Shown here: in pieces, positions 1-9,433 of the stretch | Numbering within the stretch: the first letter of the stretch is position 1 | Layout of the letters: every line of letters starts with the position of its first letter | From: Microbacterium sp. SLBN-146 | GTDB lineage: Bacteria; Actinomycetota; Actinomycetes; Actinomycetales; Microbacteriaceae | Reading direction: 5' to 3' | Assembly: GCF_006715145.1 (NCBI RefSeq) | Contig: NZ_VFMR01000001.1 | Location: 310,001 to 374,000, forward strand | DNA: 64,000 bases | Notes under the pieces: generated by a model | Seen by the model: the letters and a program-made list of their open reading frames with translations, nothing else | Databases searched by the model: none | Told to the model about the DNA's origin: nothing | Made by a program: the position numbers and the translations under genes

Positions 1-329
1 GGCAGGAGCGGGAAGGCCATGGGCCCGAGGTCGTTCTCGAGGTGACGGAAAAGGGCGTCGCGCACTGTCTCGCCGTAGCGGACGCGTCCGGACACGATCG
101 TGCGCGTCATCTCGCCGACGGGGGTGGCGCGGAGCAGGATGCCGACCTGTATGACCTGTCCCATCCCGTCGACACGCACCGGGACGCCCTCGACGTAGAG
201 CATGGGAAGCCGACGCCGAGTCTCTTCCAGCTCGACCTCGCTCAGCCACGCGGGGTTCGATGCACTGCCGCCCGGCGGACCGAACGGCTCGTCACCGGTG
301 GGCTCGGGATCGGGCGTGCGAACAGACAT
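1..329 (-). CDS. Partial degenerate-Nudix (DUF4916-like) protein
   Basis: The gene reads leftward from an ATG at 327-329 and runs off the window, giving about 109 residues of the N-terminus. A poorly conserved Pro/Gly-rich head is followed by a segment around LPMLYVEGVPVRVDGMG, typical of the actinobacterial DUF4916 group of Nudix-fold proteins. A Nudix-box-like stretch begins at GRVRYGE, but the REUxEE core reads RHLEND, so the usual metal-binding glutamates are largely lost; this is known for the family and makes classical pyrophosphohydrolase activity doubtful. It is divergent from the esterase at 370, leaving about 40 bp for both promoters. Substrate unknown. Confidence 0.7.
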   Translation of the reverse strand, partial: MSVRTPDPEPTGDEPFGPPGGSASNPAWLSEVELEETRRRLPMLYVEGVPVRVDGMGQVIQVGILLRATPVGEMTRTIVSGRVRYGETVRDALFRHLENDLGPMAFPLL

Positions 330-369
330 GTGTCCTGTATACCTCACGCTCCCCTGGAAAGATGGGCGC

Positions 370-1041
370 ATGGCTCAGTTCCCGGGACCCGAGACGCCGC
401 CGATCGATCCGACCTTCGTCCGGTGGTCGGCGCCCCCGGACGAGCGCGCCGGCCGACCGCTCCTCGTGCTGCTGCACGGCTACGGCGCAGACGAGAACGA
501 CCTCTTCGGGCTCGCTCGATACTTGCCGCAGGAGTTCGTCTTCGCCGCCGTCCGGGCACCCCTCGACCCTCCGTTCCCCACGCCGGGACACTCCTGGTAC
601 CCGATCGAGGGACTCGACGGGCGCGACCCTCGCCGCGTCACCGAGGCGGCATCGCGGCTGTCCGAGTGGATCGACGCGTCGAGCGATCAGACGCCCGTCG
701 GCCTCCTCGGCTTCTCCCAGGGTGCGGCCGTCGCGCTCCAGGCGATGCGCCTTCACCCCGATCGATTCGCCTTCGCCGTCGCCCTGAGCGGCTACGTCAC
801 TCCCGGCCCGCTTCCTCGGGACGCCGAGCTCGCCGAACGACGGCCCCCCGTGTTCTGGGGGCGCGGCACCCACGACGACGTCATCCCCGCGGTCCTCGTC
901 ACCCACACGACGCAGTGGCTCCCCGAGCACGTCGAACTGAGCGGGCGCGTCTACGCCGGACTGACGCACAGCGTCTCTGAGGAAGAAGTAGAGGACATCC
1001 GCATGTTCCTCGCGAAGCGCCTCGACGAGGCATCCGGATGA
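370..1041 (+). CDS. Alpha/beta hydrolase, phospholipase/carboxylesterase family
   Basis: A 223-residue serine hydrolase of the small cytosolic carboxylesterase (YpfH/Abhydrolase_2) type. LLVLLHGYGADENDL near residues 31-45 forms the oxyanion region, GFSQG places the nucleophile at Ser116, and Asp169 or Asp170 with His200 completes a triad. There is no signal peptide. The ATG at 370 was chosen because homologous sequence begins there; an in-frame upstream extension would run into the divergent Nudix gene. The stop overlaps the start of the following racemase-like gene by 4 bp, so the genes are probably co-transcribed. The natural ester is unknown. Confidence 0.85.
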   Translation: MAQFPGPETPPIDPTFVRWSAPPDERAGRPLLVLLHGYGADENDLFGLARYLPQEFVFAAVRAPLDPPFPTPGHSWYPIEGLDGRDPRRVTEAASRLSEWIDASSDQTPVGLLGFSQGAAVALQAMRLHPDRFAFAVALSGYVTPGPLPRDAELAERRPPVFWGRGTHDDVIPAVLVTHTTQWLPEHVELSGRVYAGLTHSVSEEEVEDIRMFLAKRLDEASG

Positions 1042-1706
1042 TCCACGCCCAGCTCTCCCCGTCGGCCCTCGTCGCCAACGCGCGCGCGGCGGGCGTCGCG
1101 GGAGCGGTCGTCGACCTGCGGCGGGATGCCTGGGGTCACGGCATCCGCTTCGCCCTTCCGGTGCTGGCGGACTGCGCTGTCGGCGGCGTCATCGTCGACG
1201 AGCGCGACCACAGCGCCGCGGTCGAGGCGGGTGTCGAGATGACGGATGCCGCGGCCACGGTCGACGGACGGCACCTGTTCGGCCTCCCCGGTCCGTCCGG
1301 AGCGCCGGGAGACCCCGTCATGACGGCCCGGTCGCGCGTCCTCTCGCTCAAGACGCTGCGGCGGGGCGAGGGGGTCTCGTACGGCTACACGCACCGCGCG
1401 ACGGAGGACACCCGCATCGCGCTCGTGTCGGGCGGCTACGGGCAGGGCGTCCTGCGGGCGCTCGGCAACCGGGTCTCCGTCGAGATCGCGGGCGACCTCC
1501 ACCCCGTCGTCGGTCGCGTCGCGATGGACGTCTTCGTCGTCGACATCGGGGCTGCGGCCGTGGCATCCGGTGACGAGGTCGTGCTGTTCGGCGGAGACGG
1601 CGCCGCGAAGGATGCCGTGCGCTCGTGGGTCGCAGCGACGGGGCTCGATGCCGCCGAGCTCGTCTGCGCCATCGGACTGCGCGCGCACCGCGAGGTCGCG
1701 GCGTGA
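1038..1706 (+). CDS. Alanine racemase-like protein, truncated barrel with C-terminal domain
   Basis: A 222-residue protein consisting of a remnant of the PLP-barrel start (about residues 1-95) joined to an intact alanine racemase C-terminal domain. The PLP-lysine loop, normally VVKxxAYGHG, reads DLRRDAWGHG, so the Schiff-base lysine is replaced by Arg28. In contrast the VSYG motif with the second catalytic base is present (Tyr115, equivalent to Tyr265 of Geobacillus racemase), as are the GGYGQG loop and RVAMD. Alone it cannot bind PLP in the usual way. It overlaps the esterase before it, and its TGA overlaps the GTG of the next racemase gene. It is the natural counterpart of that gene, which lacks the VSYG segment. 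Confidence 0.8.
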   Translation: MIHAQLSPSALVANARAAGVAGAVVDLRRDAWGHGIRFALPVLADCAVGGVIVDERDHSAAVEAGVEMTDAAATVDGRHLFGLPGPSGAPGDPVMTARSRVLSLKTLRRGEGVSYGYTHRATEDTRIALVSGGYGQGVLRALGNRVSVEIAGDLHPVVGRVAMDVFVVDIGAAAVASGDEVVLFGGDGAAKDAVRSWVAATGLDAAELVCAIGLRAHREVAA

Positions 1707-2737
1707 CCGGGCCGCGCGTGCGGGTCGACCTCGCGCGGGTCCGCGACAACCTCGCGACGCTCCGCGCGCGCATCGAGCCTGCGCAGGTGATGGTGGTCGT
1801 GAAGGACGACGCGTACGGGCACGGGGTCGATGCGATCGTGCGGACCGCGGCATCCGTCGGCATCGGATGGTTCGGGTCGTTCGACGTCGCGACGGGGCGC
1901 GCCGTGCGCGCGGCCGCGCCCGACGCCCGCATCTTCGCGTGGGCGACGCCCGAGCCGGGCGACGCCTCGGCGGCCGTCGAGGCGGGCATCGAGCTGGGCG
2001 TCGGAGACGCCGGGGTACTCGAAGCGGTCGCGGCGGAGTCGGCCGGTCGCGGCATCCGGATCCACCTCAAGATCGACACGGGGCTTCACCGCAACGGCGT
2101 CCGCCCGGAGGACTGGGACGCGTTCGTCGCCCGCGCCGCCGTGCACGAGCGGGCCGGCGACGTCGTCGTGACAGGGATCTGGAGCCACCTCGCCGAAGCG
2201 AGCGACGCCGACGACGACCTCGCACGCGCCCTCTTCGAACAGGCGGTCGACGCGGCGCGCGCCGCGGGTCTCCGCCCCGACGTGCGGCACCTCGCGGCGA
2301 GCGCCGCGGGGTTCGCGCGGTCGGAGTTCCGCCACGACGTCGTGCGTTTCGGCGCGTTCGTCTACGGCGTCCGTTCGGCGGACGGCGCCGACCTCGCCGG
2401 CATCGCGCCCGCCGCGACGCTTCTCGCGCCCGTCGTGGAGGTGGGCGATACGGAGGTGCGGATCGGGATCGGATCGCTCGACGGGCTGCCGTCGACACTC
2501 GCGGGACGAGTGGACGTCGGCACGCCGGCCGGCGCAGGTCGCCTGCGGGCCATCGACCTCACGACGAGCACCGTCGAGGGATGGACGGGAGCCGCCATCG
2601 GCGACGACGTCGTGGTGTTCGGCGCCGGCTCGCGGGGCGAATCCAGCGCGACGACGCTCGGCGAGGCGATCGACACGGTCGGAGAAGAGATCCTCGTGCG
2701 GCTCTCGCCCCTCATTCCCCGCGAGCACTCGGGGTAG
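1703..2737 (+). CDS. Alanine racemase (PLP barrel) with reduced C-terminal domain
   Basis: A 344-residue fold-type III PLP protein. The GTG start overlaps the previous stop (GTGA). The barrel has the expected residues: VVVKDDAYGHG with PLP lysine Lys34, KIDTG, and DVVRFGAFVYG with the arginine that contacts the pyridine nitrogen. The C-terminal beta domain is shortened: where alanine racemases have VSYGxT, this protein goes straight to EVGDTEVRIGIGSLDG, so the tyrosine base supplied across the dimer interface is missing. Because the preceding protein has that tyrosine but no lysine, I infer an obligate heteromeric racemase. Whether the substrate is alanine or another amino acid cannot be told. 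Confidence 0.85.
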   Translation: MTGPRVRVDLARVRDNLATLRARIEPAQVMVVVKDDAYGHGVDAIVRTAASVGIGWFGSFDVATGRAVRAAAPDARIFAWATPEPGDASAAVEAGIELGVGDAGVLEAVAAESAGRGIRIHLKIDTGLHRNGVRPEDWDAFVARAAVHERAGDVVVTGIWSHLAEASDADDDLARALFEQAVDAARAAGLRPDVRHLAASAAGFARSEFRHDVVRFGAFVYGVRSADGADLAGIAPAATLLAPVVEVGDTEVRIGIGSLDGLPSTLAGRVDVGTPAGAGRLRAIDLTTSTVEGWTGAAIGDDVVVFGAGSRGESSATTLGEAIDTVGEEILVRLSPLIPREHSG

Positions 2738-2799
2738 ACCCTCGCACGGCAGTCGGGGTATCGTTTCCGACGGCCTTGTCCCGAGTGTGAGGAAGTCCG

Positions 2800-2829
2800 T
2801 TGGAGATCATCGACGCGACCGCGCAGTAA
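2800..2829 (+). CDS. Possible 9-residue leader peptide ahead of ABC-F gene
   Basis: A TTG-initiated mini-ORF (MEIIDATAQ, TAA stop) preceded by GAGGAAG at 2789-2795 with 4 bases between. It lies 135 bases upstream of the ABC-F start, with a small hairpin (CGTCGA 2843-2848 with TCGACG 2854-2859) just after its stop. Short leader ORFs are known upstream of antibiotic-responsive ABC-F genes, so it may be regulatory; this is only a candidate. Confidence 0.25.
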   Translation: MEIIDATAQ

Positions 2830-2928
2830 TCGCGCCGTTCCTCGTCGATCCCCTCGACGTCGGCGGCACCGATTCCGCGCTGACCGTCGATCTCCCGCAC
2901 CACTCCCCTCGATGGCGGACGCCTGCGG

Positions 2929-2958
2929 TCCTTCGTGTCAGCGCACCGACACGAAGGA
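2929..2958 (+). promoter_or_regulatory. Hairpin sequestering the ABC-F ribosome binding site
   Basis: TCCTTCGTGTC (2929-2939) pairs perfectly with GACACGAAGGA (2948-2958), an 11-bp stem with an 8-base loop. The right arm contains most of the AAGGAGG Shine-Dalgarno sequence (2954-2960) of the gene starting at 2965. Folding would therefore hide the ribosome binding site, an arrangement used for translational attenuation. The trigger is unknown. Confidence 0.7.
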
Positions 2959-2964
2959 GGCCCC

Positions 2965-4584
2965 ATGCCTGCACCCACGTTCACCCCATCCATCGTCCTG
3001 GACCACGTCACGTTCGCCTGGCCGGACGGATCCCCCGCCCTCGCAGAGCTGTCGGGCGCGTTCGGCACGGGCCGCACGGGCCTCGTCGGCCGCAACGGCT
3101 CCGGCAAGTCGACGCTCCTGCGCCTCATCGCGGGAGAGCTCGCGCCGTCGTCGGGGCACGTCGTCGCGAGCGACGTCGCGTACCTTCCGCAGCGGCTGAC
3201 GCTTGCGACGAAGCGCCCCGTCGCCGACCTGCTCGGCGTCGGCGACGCTCTCCGCGCGCTCCGCGCGATCGAGTCCGGCGATCCCGACCCCCGCCACTTC
3301 GACGCCGTCGGCGACGATTGGGACGTCGAGGCGCGCGCCCACGTGGCCCTCGCCGACGCCGGCCTCGACCCCGCAATGCTCGATCGGACCGTCGGGGAGC
3401 TCTCGGGCGGCGAAGCCGTCCTGACCGCCATCGCAGGGATACGGCTCGGCGCGGCATCCGTCACGCTCCTCGACGAGCCGACGAACAACCTCGACCGCGA
3501 TGCGAGAGCGCGTCTCCACGACATGGTGCGTGCGTGGCGAGGGGCGCTCGTCGTCGTGAGCCACGACACGGCGCTCCTCGAGCTCATGGATGACACCGCC
3601 GAGCTGTACGACGGCGGCCTGTCGGTGTTCGGCGGCCCCTACTCGCAGTGGCGGGCATGGCTCGAGACGGAACAGGATGCCGCGCGTGACGCCGAGCGCG
3701 CGGCATCCCAGCTCGTCAAGCGTGAGAAGCGGGAGCGGATCGAGGCCGAGACGAAGCTCGCCCGCCGCGCCGCGATGGGCCGCAAGGCGCAGCTCGAGAA
3801 GCGCGTTCCGCCCATCGTGGCGGGCGGACTCGCGCGGGCGGCGCAGGTGTCGGCGGGCAAGATGCGCGGCGAGAAGGCGGATCGCGAGGCGGCGGCCCGC
3901 GCCGCGTGGGATGCCGCAGGGCGCCGCGTGCGCGATGACGACGCCGTCCGGATCGACCTGCCCGACCCCGGCGTGCCCGCCGGCAGGCGTATCGCGACGC
4001 TCGGCGACGGCGAGCGCGCGTGGATCGTGCAGGGACCCGAACGCGTCGCCCTCGTCGGACCCAACGGCGCGGGGAAGACGACGCTGGTCGAGAGGCTCGT
4101 GGCATCCGCCGTCGGGGACGACGCCGACGGGCGTCCCAGCACGGCGCTGGCAGCGACGGCGCATACCGACCGCGTCGGCTACCTGCCGCAGCGGATCGAC
4201 GGGCTCGACGACGCGGCATCCGTGCTGCGGAACGTCGAGGCGGTCGCACCGCACATCGGAGCCGTGGAGCTGCGGAACCGGCTGGCCCGGTTCCTGATCC
4301 GCGGAGACGCCACCGCCCGGCCTGTCGCGACGCTGTCGGGCGGGGAGCGCTTCCGGGTCGCTCTCGCACGCCTGCTGCTGGCCGAACCCCCGCCTCAGCT
4401 GCTCGTGCTCGATGAGCCGACCAACAACCTCGACCTCGACACGGTCGATCAGCTCGTCGACGCCCTCACGGCCTATCGGGGCGCAGTTCTCGTCGTCTCG
4501 CACGACGACGACTTCCTCCGCCGGATCGGCGTCGACCTGACGCTCGAGCTGCGTGACGGAATGCTGGTGGAGGCCGGTCCATAA
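2965..4584 (+). CDS. ABC-F family ATPase (two fused ATP-binding cassettes)
   Basis: A 539-residue soluble tandem ATPase without membrane segments, as in the ABC-F translation factors and ribosome-protection proteins. First cassette: GRNGSGKST (42-50), [16 protein letters not shown] charged helical linker follows near residues 230-310. Second cassette: GPNGAGKTT (about 365-373), [25 protein letters not shown]. The ATG at 2965 has a strong AAGGAGG six bases upstream, buried in a hairpin. Such factors act on the ribosome, either in housekeeping (EttA/Uup type) or to dislodge antibiotics (Vga/Lsa/Msr type). The structured leader favours the inducible resistance type, but the sequence alone does not decide. 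Confidence 0.9.
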   Translation: MPAPTFTPSIVLDHVTFAWPDGSPALAELSGAFGTGRTGLVGRNGSGKSTLLRLIAGELAPSSGHVVASDVAYLPQRLTLATKRPVADLLGVGDALRALRAIESGDPDPRHFDAVGDDWDVEARAHVALADAGLDPAMLDRTVGELSGGEAVLTAIAGIRLGAASVTLLDEPTNNLDRDARARLHDMVRAWRGALVVVSHDTALLELMDDTAELYDGGLSVFGGPYSQWRAWLETEQDAARDAERAASQLVKREKRERIEAETKLARRAAMGRKAQLEKRVPPIVAGGLARAAQVSAGKMRGEKADREAAARAAWDAAGRRVRDDDAVRIDLPDPGVPAGRRIATLGDGERAWIVQGPERVALVGPNGAGKTTLVERLVASAVGDDADGRPSTALAATAHTDRVGYLPQRIDGLDDAASVLRNVEAVAPHIGAVELRNRLARFLIRGDATARPVATLSGGERFRVALARLLLAEPPPQLLVLDEPTNNLDLDTVDQLVDALTAYRGAVLVVSHDDDFLRRIGVDLTLELRDGMLVEAGP

Positions 4585-4667
4585 TTCAGTCTGGCCGGCC
4601 ATGGGACGCAGGGGCCGGCCCGGATTTCCGGGCCGGCCCCTGCGCCTCGCGCGCTCCAGACTGAATT
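4583..4667. repeat. Nested inverted repeat, AATTCAGTCT family copy 1
   Basis: Outer arms AATTCAGTCTGG (4583-4594) and CCAGACTGAATT (4656-4667) are perfect 12-bp inverted repeats. Inside is an 18-bp perfect inverted repeat (4607-4624 with 4627-4644) separated by only two bases. It begins at the stop codon of the ABC-F gene and may terminate it, although no U-run follows. The same outer arms recur at 41998-42101. Confidence 0.85.
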
Positions 4668-4717
4668 GTGGACCGCCTCCCCGCCCGCATGTCGGTGGCA
4701 CGGACGAAGATGGAGGG

Positions 4718-7700
4718 ATGAGCGACGTGCTCGAGCGGTTCGGTCCTGCGACGCAGGACTGGTTCCGCGGCGCCTTCTCGGCCCCGACCGACGCCCAGGC
4801 AGGGGCGTGGAAGGCCATTTCGGAGGGCAAGAACGCGCTCGTCGTCGCACCGACGGGGTCGGGCAAGACCCTGTCGGCCTTCCTCTGGGCGATCGACCGC
4901 GTGTTCCGCGAACCCTTCACTCCGGTAGCGCCATCCGAGCCCGGCGGGCGTCGGAAGAAGCAGCCGGGGCCTACGGAGAAGGCCCGGCGCACGCGCATCC
5001 TCTATATCTCGCCCCTCAAGGCCCTCGGTGTCGATGTCGAACGCAACCTGCGCTCGCCACTCGTGGGCATCGGGCAGTCCGCCCGCCGACTCGGGCTCGA
5101 CGTGCCGAGCGTGACGGTCGGCGTCCGATCGGGAGACACGACGTCGTCCGACCGGCGCAAGCTCGTGAGCGATCCGCCCGACATCCTCATCACGACGCCC
5201 GAGTCCCTCTATCTGATGCTCACGAGCCAGGCGCGGGAGACGCTGCGCGACGTGCACACGGTCATCGTCGACGAAGTCCACGCCGTCGCCGCAACGAAGC
5301 GAGGCGCCCACCTCGCGGTCACGCTCGAGCGACTCGACGACCTGCGACGCGAGGACGGACCGGACGCCAAACCCGCGCAGCGGATCGGCCTGTCCGCGAC
5401 GGTCCGGCCGATCGACGAGGTCGCGCGCTTCCTCGGCGGATCGGCCCCCGTCGAGATCGTCGCGCCGCGCGCCACGAAAGCCTTCGACATGACGGTCGTC
5501 GTGCCCGTCGAGGACATGCTCAATCCGCCCCCGCCGCCCGGAACCCCCGACGAGCCGGCCGACGCGACCGACGAGGACTGGTTCGACGGTGACGGCGCGT
5601 CCTCGGGTTCTCTCGGCGAGACGGAGATGACCGGATCCGTCTGGCCGCACGTCGAAGAGGCCATCGTCGACCGGATCCTCCAGCATCGTTCGACGATCGT
5701 GTTCGTCAACTCACGACGCCTCGGCGAGCGGTTGACGGGACGCCTCAACGAGATCTACTCCGAACGTCTCGGGCTCGCTCTCCCCGACGAGACGGTGCCG
5801 GCAGCCATGATGGCGCAAGCCGGCGCGACGGCGGGAGCAGAACCCGTCCTCGCGAAGGCGCACCACGGTTCGGTGTCCAAGGAACAGCGGGCGCAGGTCG
5901 AGGAGGAGCTCAAGTCGGGCGTGCTCCGATGCGTCGTGGCGACCTCGAGCCTCGAACTCGGGATCGACATGGGCGCCGTGGATCTCGTCATCCAGGTCGA
6001 GGCGCCGCCCAGCGCGGCATCCGGACTTCAGCGCATCGGACGCGCAGGGCACCAGGTCGGCGAAGTGAGCCGCGCGGCACTGTTCCCCAAGCACCGCGCC
6101 GACGTCCTCCACACCGCGATCGTGACCGAGCGGATGCTCGCGGGCCAGATCGAGTCGATCTCGGTGCCGCAGAATCCGCTCGACATCCTCGCGCAGCAGA
6201 CTGTCGCGGCATCCGCTCTCGAACCGCTCGATGTCGAGGGCTGGTACGAGACGCTCAAGCGCTCTGCTCCTTTCCGCTCGCTCCCCCGCTCGGCGTACGA
6301 GGCGACGCTCGACCTGCTCGCAGGCCGCTTCCCCTCCGACGAGTTCGCCGAACTCCGCCCACGCCTCGTGTGGGACAGAGATCACGGCACGCTCACGGGG
6401 CGGCCGGGTTCGCAGCGCATCGCGGTCACGAGCGGCGGCACGATCCCTGACCGGGGCCTCTTCGGCGTCTTCATCGCGGGCGAATCGCAGAACGCGCGCG
6501 TCGGCGAGCTCGATGAGGAGATGGTCTACGAGTCTCGTGTCAACGACGTCTTCACGCTCGGCACGACGAGTTGGCGGATCGTCGAGATCACGCACGACAG
6601 GGTCAATGTCGTCCCCGCGTTCGGGCAGCCCGGCAAAGTGCCGTTCTGGCACGGCGACGGGATCGGTCGTCCCGCCGAACTCGGCGAGGCCCTCGGCAAG
6701 TTCTCCCGCGAGCTGCAGGCCGCGCAACCCGATGCCGCACAGGCGCGTCTGCAGGATGCCGGCCTCGATGCCCTCGCGCAGGGCAATCTCCTGTCCTATC
6801 TGGCTGAGCAGCGCGAAGCGACCGGAACGCTTCCCACCGACAAGCAGTTGACGGTCGAGCGCGGTCGCGACGAGGTCGGCGACTGGCGCGTCATCCTGCA
6901 TTCCCCGTACGGCATGAAGGTGCACGCGCCGTGGGCGCTGGCCGTCAATGCCCGCATTCGCGAGCGCCTCGGGGTCGAGGGGTCGGCGGTCGCGAGCGAC
7001 GACGGCATCATCGCGCGCGTTCCGGATGCCACGGCAGAGCCCCCCGGCGCGGAGCTCTTCGTCTTCGATCCCGACGAGCTTGAGGAGCTCGTGACCGTCG
7101 AGGTCGGGGGTTCGGCCCTCTTCGCGTCGCGGTTCCGCGAGTGCGCCGCCCGCGCGCTCCTCATGCCGCGCCGCAATCCCGGCCGCCGCACCCCCCTGTG
7201 GCAGCAGCGTCAGCGGTCGGCCCAGTTGCTGGAAGTCGCCCGCCGGTATCCGACGTTCCCGATCATCCTCGAGACCCTCCGCGAAGTCCTGCAGGACGTC
7301 TACGACGTTCCCGCCCTGCTCCGCATCGCGCGGTCCATCGGCGATCGGCGCATCCGCCTCATCGAGACCGAGCCGTCGCAACCGTCGCCCTTCGCCCGCG
7401 ACCTCCTGTTCGGCTACGTCGGCGCGTTCATGTACGAGGGCGACTCGCCGCTCGCCGAGCGTCGCGCGGCCGCACTGTCGGTCGATCCCGCGCTGCTGGG
7501 CGAACTGCTCGGCAAGGTCGAGCTGCGCGAACTGCTCGACCCCGCCGTCATCACCCAGTACGAGCAGGAACTGCAGCGGCTCGACCCCGAGCGGCGGGCG
7601 CGGGGGCTCGAAGGCGTCGCCGACCTCCTGCGGCTGCTCGGTCCCCTCGATGCCGCCGAGGTCGCCGAGCGCCTGCATCCCGACGACACGATGAGTCCGC

Positions 7701-9433
7701 TAGAGGCCGCCGCCGCGCATCTCGATGCGCTCGTCACGGCCCGGCGTGCGATCGTCGTCACGATCGCGGGAGTGGCGCGTCACGCCGCGATCGAAGACGC
7801 CGGACGGTTGCGTGACGCGCTCGGGGTGGCTCTCCCCGTCGGCGTCCCGACGGCTTTCGTCGAGCCCGTCGCCGATCCCCTCGGCGACCTGGTCGCCCGC
7901 TACGCCCGCACGCACGGCCCGTTCGTCGCGGATGCCGTCGCAGACCGTCTCGGGATCGGGGTCGCCGTCGCGCGGCATACGCTGCAGCGCCTCGAGTCCC
8001 GGGGCCGCATCACGAGCGGGTTCTTCCTCCCCGAGGGCCGCACGGGCGGCGACGACACGGAGTGGTGCGACTCCGAGGTCCTCCGGCGCCTGAGGCTCCG
8101 ATCGCTCGCGGCGATCCGAGGCAGCGTCGAGCCCGTCCCGCCCGCCGCCTACGCGCGATTCCTCCCGGTGTGGCAGCACGTCACGCGCCCGCTCGAGGGG
8201 ATCGACGGCGTCGCGGCGGTCGTCGAGCAGCTCGCAGGCGTTCCCATCCCGGCGAGCGCGTGGGAGTCGCTCATCCTCCCGGCACGCGTCTCCGACTACA
8301 CCCCCGCGCTTCTCGACGAACTCACGGCGAGCGGCGAAGTCGTCTGGTCGGGCCACGGAGCACTCCCCGGACGCGATGGATGGATCGCACTCCACCCCGC
8401 GGATGCCGCGCCGCTGACGCTCGCGCCGACCGAACTCGAGATCGCACCAGGCTCGCTCGAGCATCAGCTCATCGAGGCGCTCTCCGCCGGAGGCGCCTAC
8501 TTCGCCTCACAGCTCGCTGCGCTGACGGGGGCGGCGAACGAGCAGTCCGTCGTCGAGGCGCTCTGGAGCCTCACGTGGGGTGGCGCCGTCACCAACGACA
8601 CGTTCGCTCCCATCCGCACACTCGTCGGTGGCGGGTCGCAGACGCACCGGATCGCGCGGCGCGCTCCGCGTGCGCGCCTGTACCGCGGCGCGTCGGTGCG
8701 GCCCGCCGCGGCATCCGTTCCGGCACGACCCCCCGCTCTCGGGGGCCGCTGGTCGACCCTCCCCACGCGTGAAGACGATGCGACGCTCCGCGCGACCGCC
8801 AGTGCGAGCCTCCTGCTCGACCGCTACGGCGTCGTGACCCGCGGGGCCGTCCAATCCGAGGGCGTCCCGGGAGGCTTCGCGCAGGTCTACCGCATCCTCG
8901 CGGGGTTCGAAGAGGCGGGGCACTGCCGCCGCGGCTACGTCATCGAGAAGCTCGGTGCCGCCCAGTTCGCGGCATCCACGACCGTCGACCGCCTGCGCGA
9001 GTACGCGGGCCTCTCCGACCCGCCGCCGCGGCGCGCGGTGACCCTCGCCGCGACCGACCCCGCCAACCCCTACGGCGCAGCGCTCGGCTGGCCCGCGCTC
9101 GAGGGGGTGTCCCACCGGCCGGGGCGCAAGGCAGGGGCGCTCGTCGTGCTCGTCGACGGTCACCTCGCGCTCTACCTCGAGCGCGGCGGCAAGTCTGCAC
9201 TGGCGTTCACGGGCGATGACGAGGTGCTCGCCGCCGCCGCGCGCGACCTCGTCGCGACAGCCCGCGCGCGTCGACTCGACACGCTCACGATCGAGCAGGT
9301 CAATGGCGCTCTCGTCTTCGGCGCGGCGCTCGGTCGACTGTTGCGGGATGCCGGCTTCGTCGAGTCCCCGCGCGGACTCACGCTGCGTCGTCTGACGGCG
9401 GGCGACGCCGCGCGCGGGGCGTCCCGTGCCTGA
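4718..9433 (+). CDS. lhr: Lhr-family ATP-dependent DNA helicase
   Basis: At 1571 residues this matches the long bacterial Lhr proteins. The superfamily 2 core carries APTGSGKT (44-51), DEVH (185-188) and QRIGRAGHQ near residue 440, followed by the winged-helix and beta-barrel Lhr-core and the long C-terminal extension. Lhr is a 3'-5' translocase and DNA-RNA helicase implicated in repair of mutagen-damaged DNA. The ATG at 4718 follows GGAGGG directly. Its stop overlaps the next gene, a Nei/Fpg base-excision glycosylase, by 8 bp, a pairing common in actinobacteria that supports a repair role. The insert of Pro, Asp and Glu residues near 270-300 is probably disordered. Confidence 0.95.
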   Translation: MSDVLERFGPATQDWFRGAFSAPTDAQAGAWKAISEGKNALVVAPTGSGKTLSAFLWAIDRVFREPFTPVAPSEPGGRRKKQPGPTEKARRTRILYISPLKALGVDVERNLRSPLVGIGQSARRLGLDVPSVTVGVRSGDTTSSDRRKLVSDPPDILITTPESLYLMLTSQARETLRDVHTVIVDEVHAVAATKRGAHLAVTLERLDDLRREDGPDAKPAQRIGLSATVRPIDEVARFLGGSAPVEIVAPRATKAFDMTVVVPVEDMLNPPPPPGTPDEPADATDEDWFDGDGASSGSLGETEMTGSVWPHVEEAIVDRILQHRSTIVFVNSRRLGERLTGRLNEIYSERLGLALPDETVPAAMMAQAGATAGAEPVLAKAHHGSVSKEQRAQVEEELKSGVLRCVVATSSLELGIDMGAVDLVIQVEAPPSAASGLQRIGRAGHQVGEVSRAALFPKHRADVLHTAIVTERMLAGQIESISVPQNPLDILAQQTVAASALEPLDVEGWYETLKRSAPFRSLPRSAYEATLDLLAGRFPSDEFAELRPRLVWDRDHGTLTGRPGSQRIAVTSGGTIPDRGLFGVFIAGESQNARVGELDEEMVYESRVNDVFTLGTTSWRIVEITHDRVNVVPAFGQPGKVPFWHGDGIGRPAELGEALGKFSRELQAAQPDAAQARLQDAGLDALAQGNLLSYLAEQREATGTLPTDKQLTVERGRDEVGDWRVILHSPYGMKVHAPWALAVNARIRERLGVEGSAVASDDGIIARVPDATAEPPGAELFVFDPDELEELVTVEVGGSALFASRFRECAARALLMPRRNPGRRTPLWQQRQRSAQLLEVARRYPTFPIILETLREVLQDVYDVPALLRIARSIGDRRIRLIETEPSQPSPFARDLLFGYVGAFMYEGDSPLAERRAAALSVDPALLGELLGKVELRELLDPAVITQYEQELQRLDPERRARGLEGVADLLRLLGPLDAAEVAERLHPDDTMSPLEAAAAHLDALVTARRAIVVTIAGVARHAAIEDAGRLRDALGVALPVGVPTAFVEPVADPLGDLVARYARTHGPFVADAVADRLGIGVAVARHTLQRLESRGRITSGFFLPEGRTGGDDTEWCDSEVLRRLRLRSLAAIRGSVEPVPPAAYARFLPVWQHVTRPLEGIDGVAAVVEQLAGVPIPASAWESLILPARVSDYTPALLDELTASGEVVWSGHGALPGRDGWIALHPADAAPLTLAPTELEIAPGSLEHQLIEALSAGGAYFASQLAALTGAANEQSVVEALWSLTWGGAVTNDTFAPIRTLVGGGSQTHRIARRAPRARLYRGASVRPAAASVPARPPALGGRWSTLPTREDDATLRATASASLLLDRYGVVTRGAVQSEGVPGGFAQVYRILAGFEEAGHCRRGYVIEKLGAAQFAASTTVDRLREYAGLSDPPPRRAVTLAATDPANPYGAALGWPALEGVSHRPGRKAGALVVLVDGHLALYLERGGKSALAFTGDDEVLAAAARDLVATARARRLDTLTIEQVNGALVFGAALGRLLRDAGFVESPRGLTLRRLTAGDAARGASRA

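Noticed and set aside
1..980. Plus-strand frames over the first kilobase
   Set aside because: They are overlapped by the minus-strand DUF4916 gene and the plus-strand esterase, have arginine-rich composition typical of shadow frames, and show no family signature.
1038..1706. Pseudogene of alanine racemase
   Set aside because: The frame is intact, its ends overlap both neighbours for coupling, and the retained residues are exactly those missing from the neighbour. This fits a functional split better than decay.
4607..4644. Classic rho-independent terminator
   Set aside because: The stem is very strong but no T-run follows, and the outer arms recur elsewhere with a different interior, so a repeat-element reading is preferred; termination remains possible.
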